Shown here: one piece after another, positions 58,341-64,000 of the stretch
Numbering within the stretch: position 1 is the stretch's first letter
How the letters are laid out: every line of letters starts with the position of its first letter
Assembly (NCBI GenBank): GCA_030549495.1
Contig: JAUIRK010000045.1
Location: forward strand, 62,001 to 126,000
Length of the DNA stretch: 64,000 bases
Direction of reading: 5' to 3'
DNA from: Nectonema munidae
Taxonomy: Eukaryota > Nematomorpha > Nectonematoida > Nectonematidae
Notes under the pieces: generated by a model
Database searches by the model: none
The model's input: only the letters and a program-made list of their open reading frames with translations
What the model was told of the DNA's origin: nothing
Program-made: the position numbers and the translations under genes

Positions 58341-58919
58341 ATCAAAAACATACGACAAGCATATAGCCTTATCGCTGAAAGTGCTTTCATGAACCAACCA
58401 TATAACTTTGAACATATCAATAATTATATTTCCAAATTAAGATGAAAAGCAAATATATTTTTTCTAAAAAGCTTCTTACACATTTTTATCAGCATATCTA
58501 TTTTACACATAAAATCTATTTAAAATTACATCATAAATAAACTTATATATTTTATTACAGAATTATATTTTTTGCTAACACGAGCACAAAATCAATCCAT
58601 CTTTTATAACACTGATCGATAAAATATTTAAAAGTCCTTACAAATATACTGATTTGAAATGCTTTTTGTTTTTCAATCAGACTTCAAACCATGTGAAATT
58701 TAAAATAAAGAAATTTCGTTTAGTTCATCCAATCTCTATATTTTATTTTTGACTTCGCAGTTTGTTCCTACCAAATTTGATGGTTTGTGTTGTGAATTGC
58801 TTTACAAGAGTCTTGGCTATCAAATACTTATTTTAATAAAAATTTGATTTTTGATGAATATGCTTTTTTAACCTTACCTTCAAAAGACGCCACTCATTGT
58901 GGTCTTGCTTTTTACATAC
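58341..58919. other. AT-rich spacer, no gene seen
   Basis: Nothing supportable. Confidence 0.35.
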
Positions 58920-59450
58920 ATGAAAGAAAGAAAGAATTTATTGAAAAAAATGTATAATTTACAATAAAAAATTACAATAGTTATTAAAAATTCAGTAGTT
59001 GAGCACACTCAAGACAAATTAAAGCCGCTAATTAGTGTCACTCAAATTATAAGAGATTAAAAATATATTGAAAGAATGTAAATAAGATACATAAAGAGGT
59101 AATTGTGGGTAATTATATTGTGGGCAATTATAAAAGTGTTACTTTTGAAATTATCCCTCTAAATCTTAAAACGATGGGTGAAACACTGATCTATAATATT
59201 TTTGTTTAAAACCAACTAAATAATTGTAGATCAGAAACTATATCATCAGGTCTGTCTAACCATCTTCCCATTTTTATATATTTTCATTGGTTTTTGTCAA
59301 CTCGAAATAACTGTTTTATTACTAAAATAATTATCGATATTAATATGCTTTACGCAAAACTTAAAAAGGAAAAATAGAAAGCTCAAATGATTCAAGTCAA
59401 AGCGAAGACTCTCTAGCTTATAATTTCCTACATAATCTGAATGTTAACAT
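58920..59450 (-). mobile_element. Possible LINE 3' remnant
   Basis: GAAAGAAAGAAAGAATTTATT at the plus-strand left edge looks like the tail of a minus-strand LINE, as at 53960. Interior minus-strand frames (MGRWLDRPDDIVSDLQLF) are short and not diagnostic. Confidence 0.28.
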
Positions 59451-59789
59451 TTAAACTGGTATCGTTTCATAAACAGAATAAATATAAACATAAATTTAAT
59501 AGCTAGATGACTAATTATCTTTTGGTCATGGTTAAAATTTTTTTAAAAAGGCTTAGACATAAAAATAAGTCATTTTATAAACAATACAAACTGGGGTTTA
59601 ACCTAAATAATAAAAAATTTTAAAAATTTATTTAGCCAGTCAATAAAAAATATTTGAAGAAGCTATTCCCGAAGAGTAAAAATGATGGCAAAAATATATG
59701 GAAGGAAATATATTATCTTAGGAATGGAGATAAATTGAGTAAGATAAATATTAAAGTTCAGGGTAAATCTACGATAAAAAGTTGGAAAG

Positions 59790-60340
59790 GCTTTAATTAA
59801 ATCCAAAAATCACTGCACACGAAACAGAAATTCGCGCAGTATTACTATCCTGCAACATACTCCTTAGCAACATAACTTCTTTTTCTACCTCCTTCAAATA
59901 TATTACCTTTTTCACAAACTCACTAAATTTAATAAATAGCCTAAAACTTAAAAACAAAATCTTTAGTTTAGCAAGCAACCTTATTCACATATCTAATCAC
60001 TTCGAATTAAAAATTGTCTGGTGCCCAGCTCATTCTAGCTGTTTCGAAAACTACCTTGTCTACATTGCAAATTCAAGAATCTCCGATTCAGAGTTCCTAC
60101 CCCTATTTTCTCTACCCATCTCTACATTTACAAACAAAATAACAAACTATACACTACTACAGTTGCAACAATTTATTGACTCAACCATCATATCACTTCC
60201 GACATCTACGCCATTTTAAAAACTCATTTTAAACAAACACTTTCATTCACTCCCTTGGACATCATTCGCTGATTCTCATTCCATTGCCATTTTAATCAAT
60301 ACTTTTTCAAATTCAAACTTTACTCAATCCTTTCTGTTCT
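59790..60340 (+). mobile_element. LINE RNase H domain fragment
   Basis: The plus-strand frame reads ITAHETEIRAVLLSCNILLS, then YITFFTNSLNLINSL, then LKIVWCPAHSSCFENYLVYI AN. It matches the RNase H of I-like LINEs: E in the first block, D drifted to N in FFTNS, and the WCPAHS signature. In-frame stops follow near 60215. The reverse transcriptase is not recognisable upstream. Confidence 0.72.
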
Positions 60341-60940
60341 TTTTATTGTCCGTACATTGAAACACGTATACACATTCTTCTTTATTGTCCAATATTTCAT
60401 TTTCACCGACACCAACTCCTTGAAAAAGCCTCTAATTTTTTTTAGATATTCCATCTTCTCTACATGATCTGCTACAACACCTATTACTCAACAAACATCT
60501 ATCTCTTCTCATAACCACAATCCAACCAAAACTTTCTGTAAACCAAACACTCAACCATCCCCCAAATATATAATCACAATAAGCCATTATCATCACTAAT
60601 CCAAACATACTACAAAACCCTCTAGTGTCTACATTCATGGAAATCTTCTAAGTTTTCCTTTTCTATTTCAGAAAGATCTACAAAGATTAAATTCTCACTT
60701 TGAAGACTAAATTCCTGCATACTTGCAAACATATCAGAAAGTGCTTAGAAATTTCCATATTTTTTTTTCGTCCAAGTTTTTTATGGCTCTTTTTTTGATT
60801 TTTACTTGTAATATTTTTCTTATCTTCTAAATTTTCATATGAAACCTAATATTAATTCAAATAGTAGTAATAATATAATATATATGATGATAGCTTAAAA
60901 CATCAACGTTAAGAAGAGTGTAGTTAAGTTAGAACATAGA
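60341..60940. other. No clear gene; LINE untranslated-like sequence
   Basis: CT- and CA-rich with no domains. It lies between an RNase H (end of ORF2) and an ORF1-like segment, so it may be the junction of two LINE copies. Confidence 0.3.
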
Positions 60941-60943
60941 AAA

Positions 60944-61380
60944 ATGAACCAAATAATTCATGGAGTCAACGAATTAAATGAATATGGTGATAGAATAAAT
61001 GATGTTGAATTCGTCCGTGATTTACTTAATACTCATTTAGCACTTGATAAAGTTAAATTCAAAATAATTATGCGACTCGGAAAAATTATTTTGATTACTT
61101 ATCAAAAATATTCCGATAAATTATATGTCGCTAGTGCATTGCATATTTTGAAAAATGTCTCCTTTAACAATAAAAATATTTACGTTTCCAATGACTTCAA
61201 TCGCCAATAAAGAGAAAAAATGAGAGCCGAAATAAAAGAATTAAACCACTATAATAATAATGACACGTTGAACTACACCTTAATAGATAACTCTAAACGA
61301 TTTCCAAATTATCAAGAGGAAAAATTTCCTGTACGAATAATAAATTCAAACAAAAAGATTGTGCCAACTGAAAGCATATA
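60944..61380 (+). pseudogene. LINE ORF1-like C-terminal segment
   Basis: The frame reads MNQIIHGVNELNEYGDRIND then VKFKIIMRLGKIILITYQKY, SDKLYVASALHILKNVSFNN and KNIYVSNDFNRQ, a stop, then REKMRAEIKELNHY in the same frame. The pattern RLGK...L-x-x-A-x-x-L...IYVSND-x-x-x-x-xR resembles LINE ORF1 proteins with an RRM-like C-terminal domain. Confidence 0.6.
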
Positions 61381-61799
61381 AAACTTACCTTCAATTAACA
61401 TCAAGTCGCACATAACAGGGAACTGAAATTTATTGACAGCAATTCTAATCAACTTCTTCCAAAAATGACAAAACTCTTTCAAATTTCTCACGAAACACCC
61501 TGGTAAATTTCCTTTGTATTCAAGTAATTTCTTTCTCCAAAACTTTTATACATATACCAACTTTGATAACGATCCAAATAACTCTACCACGAAACGAGGT
61601 ATTATTGCTTACTATAGATCATTTTTAAATCTCCAAAGTGTATCTCCTTTAATGCTAGCCGTTCATTGGATCACTTCCATTAGATATAATATTCTCTCAC
61701 ACTAGCACTATTTACATCTGTTTTTAATTTGTTTTCACCGCTTTAATTAAACAGGCTTAACTTAAACGGAAGAACACACTACTTTTTCCATTGTTTGTT

Positions 61800-61915
61800 A
61801 GTATTAAAATAATTGATAATAATCCATGTTGTAATTTTTCTTCTATCCCTCTTGTTCGTTAATATAAAGATAATTGATCATCCATGTTGTCGTTTTTCTC
61901 TATCCCTGCTAGGCA
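61800..61915. repeat. Short imperfect tandem duplication (~65 bp)
   Basis: AATAATTGATAATAATCCATG and its following TTTTTCTTCTATCCCTCTTG are repeated, slightly changed, from 61866 onward. Confidence 0.55.
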
Positions 61916-62014
61916 TACACTCATATATTGTATTTTTATTTTGTCGCTATAATATTTTCTTCTTGACTCTAGTACTTGATTTTTTTCTCCCTTCTTTTTG
62001 CATTAATGTTTGTA

Positions 62015-62705
62015 TTAACCAAATCTACAAAAGGAAACGATGTTTTGATATTAAATGGTAACGAATATTTGTTCACAAAAACCTATAATGTAGACACTAT
62101 AAAAAATTCAAGTGCAGTTCGACTTTAATCACTCAAAATGAAAAAATTGTTAAAGCTCTTTCTGAGCATACACATGAGGCTGATCCGATACAATCTGAAG
62201 TAAATAAATTTTTGAATGATTTAAAGTCTTCAACCGAAAACACACCCAATATTTTTCAATAGATATTTGATCTCCGAAGCATCGAATCAAGTTTCAACTT
62301 AGACTTTGCCTAGAGTACCAAAACAAAATACTATTGAACAATAGTTGAGGAGAGTTAAGTAAAGAAGCATATTTTTGTTACTCCTACAACTTTAACTTTT
62401 GAAATACCAGCTGAATATGAGAGTCATATATTAAAAGATTGCGGTTCATAAGACTCTTCAAGGCTTCTTCTACTAGGCGATTCCTCATTAGTTCATCTCC
62501 TTGGAAGTTAAGTTTTTTTGTGACGCTACGTTTCAACTTGTTCCTTCCATGTTTTATCAACTTTATACTTTTCATTGTAAAGTTGGGAATAATTATCCCC
62601 CACTTGTTTATTTTCTTCTAATCAAAAAAAGTCAAGATGTATATGAAAAGGTCATATCCTGCTTACTTACAATTAATCCTTCATTCAATCCAATGTTATT
62701 GATAG
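62015..62705 (+). pseudogene. FLYWCH-type MULE transposase, N-terminal half
   Basis: STKGNDVLILNGNEYLFTKT then KKFKCSSTLITQNEKIVKAL and SEHTHEADPIQSEVNKFLND form a FLYWCH zinc finger (C near KC, H-x-H in HTH) and linker. PRVPKQNTIEQ and FVTPTTLTFEIPAEYESHI follow. Then FFCDATFQLVPSMFYQLYTF HCKVGNNYPPLVYFLL contains the first catalytic D of the MULE domain (usually DGTF). It spans at least four frames and stops near 62705, where a hAT-like end and a MITE follow. Confidence 0.8.
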
Positions 62706-62749
62706 TTAGACTTACCATACGTCCCGGTTTAGCCGGGACAGTCCTGGTT

Positions 62750-62863
62750 TTAACTCATTTAAGACCAAGCAAAGCAGACCACTTTAGTAATTTCTATTAA
62801 ATTCTATGTAAAGTAGGAATTCGTCTGCGTTTCCTTTGAGAACATTGGTCGTAAATGAGTTAA
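62750..62863 (+). mobile_element. TTAA-flanked MITE, copy 5, inside a hAT-like end
   Basis: The ends TTAACTCATTTAAGACCAA and TTGGTCGTAAATGAGTTAA are inverted, and the interior AATTCGTCTGCGTTTCC carries the family core. The flanks (CGTCCCGGTTTAGCCGGGAC before, TTGTCCCGACGGGTGG after) look like a hAT end split by the MITE. Confidence 0.65.
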
Positions 62864-63341
62864 GGCCTTGTCCCGACGGGTGGATCGAAAAGTCCAGGTT
62901 AAACCCTTCTATCAGTTAACATGGCCCTACAGGTCAGTAGCGGGTCGTGAAGAGGTGCTGTGTTGCTACAGCCCCACCAATCTTTTTCTGCCTTCCCCAC
63001 TAATGAACTGTTAACATATTTAACATTCATTTTACAAGGTTCAGTTTACAATATTTTTCTGGCTAAACGGTTTGGCTATCTATATTCCAATCTAAATGTC
63101 TGGTTATCTAATAATTACAAATGGCATTGAAAGCATGATGAAAAATTATAGTTAGGTTTAGCATTTTAATCGATTGAAACCACGAGCCGCCAATCACATT
63201 TTGCTGATTTTATTGAATTAGGTTAGGTATTCTGAAAATAGCAGTAAATAATTTTTCTTGATCTAACAGCTTATCCTACTAACTTAGCCTTCAATTTAAA
63301 TCTTGCTAAAATTATTGTGCTTATTTAGAATTTATCTTAAA

Positions 63342-64000
63342 ATGCCTAAAAGAAAATGCAATTTTAACAGTGCTATTAAAAGAGACTATCCATTTTTAAA
63401 AGAAACTGTTGATAGCAAAGTTCTTTGCAATTATTGAATCTGTTTTTTCAATTAGCTATGGTGGACGCTCAGATATTAAAGACCACTTTGAAACTAAGAA
63501 ACACAAATCTTTTCTTGAGACAGTAATGTCGTCATCTCGTGTAACAAACTTTTTCAAAGCTGCTTCTTCTGATGAATCTCTACTCTTAGCAGCGAAAGAA
63601 GCTACTTTTTGAGTATCACACGGCTTTTCATCGACAGTCCTTCAGAAGTTCAGATTGTACCTGTAAGCTAGTTTCAAAATTATTTGAACCTAAATCTGCT
63701 CTTCGAAGAACAAAATGTGAAGCAGTGGTTACTAATTGCATTGCCCCGATGATAGCTACTGAACTACGTCAAGAATGAAATGAAGCAAATTTTATTTCAG
63801 CTTCTATTGATGCTTCAAACAAAAATGAGATTTTAGAATTGACATCACTTGGAGGTGAAACAGCTGCAATACTCAGCAAATACCTGGTTTCGGTTCTCGT
63901 GCAAAATGGTCTTAAAGAAAAACTTGCTGGGTTTTGCGCAGATAATTGTAACACCAACTTTGAAGGTTTGAAAAGAAGACGACAGAATAATGCTTTCTTT
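63342..64000 (+). pseudogene. hAT-like transposase, N-terminal part, runs off the window
   Basis: The start MPKRKCNFNSAIKRDYPFLK leads to ETVDSKVLCNY, then after a single-base shift ESVFSISYGGRSDIKDHFET KKH, a BED-like zinc finger. The frame continues TCKLVSKLFEPKSALRRTKC, NFISASIDASNKNEILELTS (first catalytic D) and LAGFCADNCNTNFEGLKRR (second D). Two stops and frame shifts precede the window end. A possible left end is CAGTAGCGGGTCGTGAAG at 62937. Confidence 0.72.

Overview
This is an AT-rich (roughly 30% GC by eye), intron-bearing, transposon-saturated eukaryotic window. The transposon mix (piggyBac, several hAT families, Tc1 with long IR/DR ends, a FLYWCH-MULE, RNase H-bearing LINEs, an RTE-like tail, tRNA-derived SINEs) and 51-64 bp minor introns suit an arthropod. 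My best guess is a copepod crustacean such as a sea louse. That is inference, not something the sequence proves.

Only one host gene can be named. It is the clamp-loader subunit RFC5 on the minus strand, with five exons between 49966 and 39387. Walker A, Walker B, the LNASDERG segment, the SRC motif and the C-terminal collar domain are all visible. The first exon was not found. With one extra base removed, the five exons stay in phase and encode 296 residues, matching the family from about residue 44 to the end. The largest intron, 39880-47952 (about 8.1 kb), carries stacked transposons: a SINE, a piggyBac scrap, a hAT MITE with a perfect 8-bp target duplication, a TTAA MITE, and a 4.7-kb hAT element that itself contains a piggyBac. 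Intron 48331-49828 holds an RTE-like LINE tail with a 17-bp target duplication.

Layout. 1-3.2 kb is a mosaic of diverged repeats. 3.2-4.3 kb has two hAT MITEs. 5.0-7.2 kb is a minus-strand LINE with RT and RNase H. 7.4-12.3 kb is mostly unassigned AT-rich DNA with one possible small coding segment. 12.35-14.29 kb is a Tc1 element with long IR/DR ends, invaded by a TTAA MITE and a SINE. 15-18 kb is empty. 18.3-19.4 kb is a LINE endonuclease. 19.7-20.2 kb is a foldback element built of 15-mers. 21.6-22.0 kb is a 21-bp minisatellite encoding DELKxKK heptads. 22.5-29.6 kb has MITEs, a SINE, a self-inserted palindromic MITE, short candidate exons and a tandem repeat. 30.0-31.0 kb is an internally deleted hAT. 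31.5-34.4 kb has an LINE tail, a piggyBac and a foldback element. 34.7-35.6 kb is a GC-rich promoter-like block. 35.6-39.0 kb has an unclassified repeat-borne gene, a hAT end and a second piggyBac. RFC5 occupies 39.4-50.0 kb. 50.1-53.3 kb is a ~147-bp tandem repeat split by a strikingly GC-rich 2.5-kb hAT-like element. 54-62 kb is LINE debris and hAT ends. 62.0-62.7 kb is a FLYWCH-MULE fragment, and the window ends inside another hAT-like transposase.

No operon, CRISPR array, rRNA or free-standing tRNA gene is visible. No LTR element or virus-like fossil could be firmly recognised. I found no convincing undescribed multi-gene system. The most rewarding leads are the GC-rich element, the transposon-loaded RFC5 introns, the TTAA MITE family that inserts into its own ends, and the heptad minisatellite.
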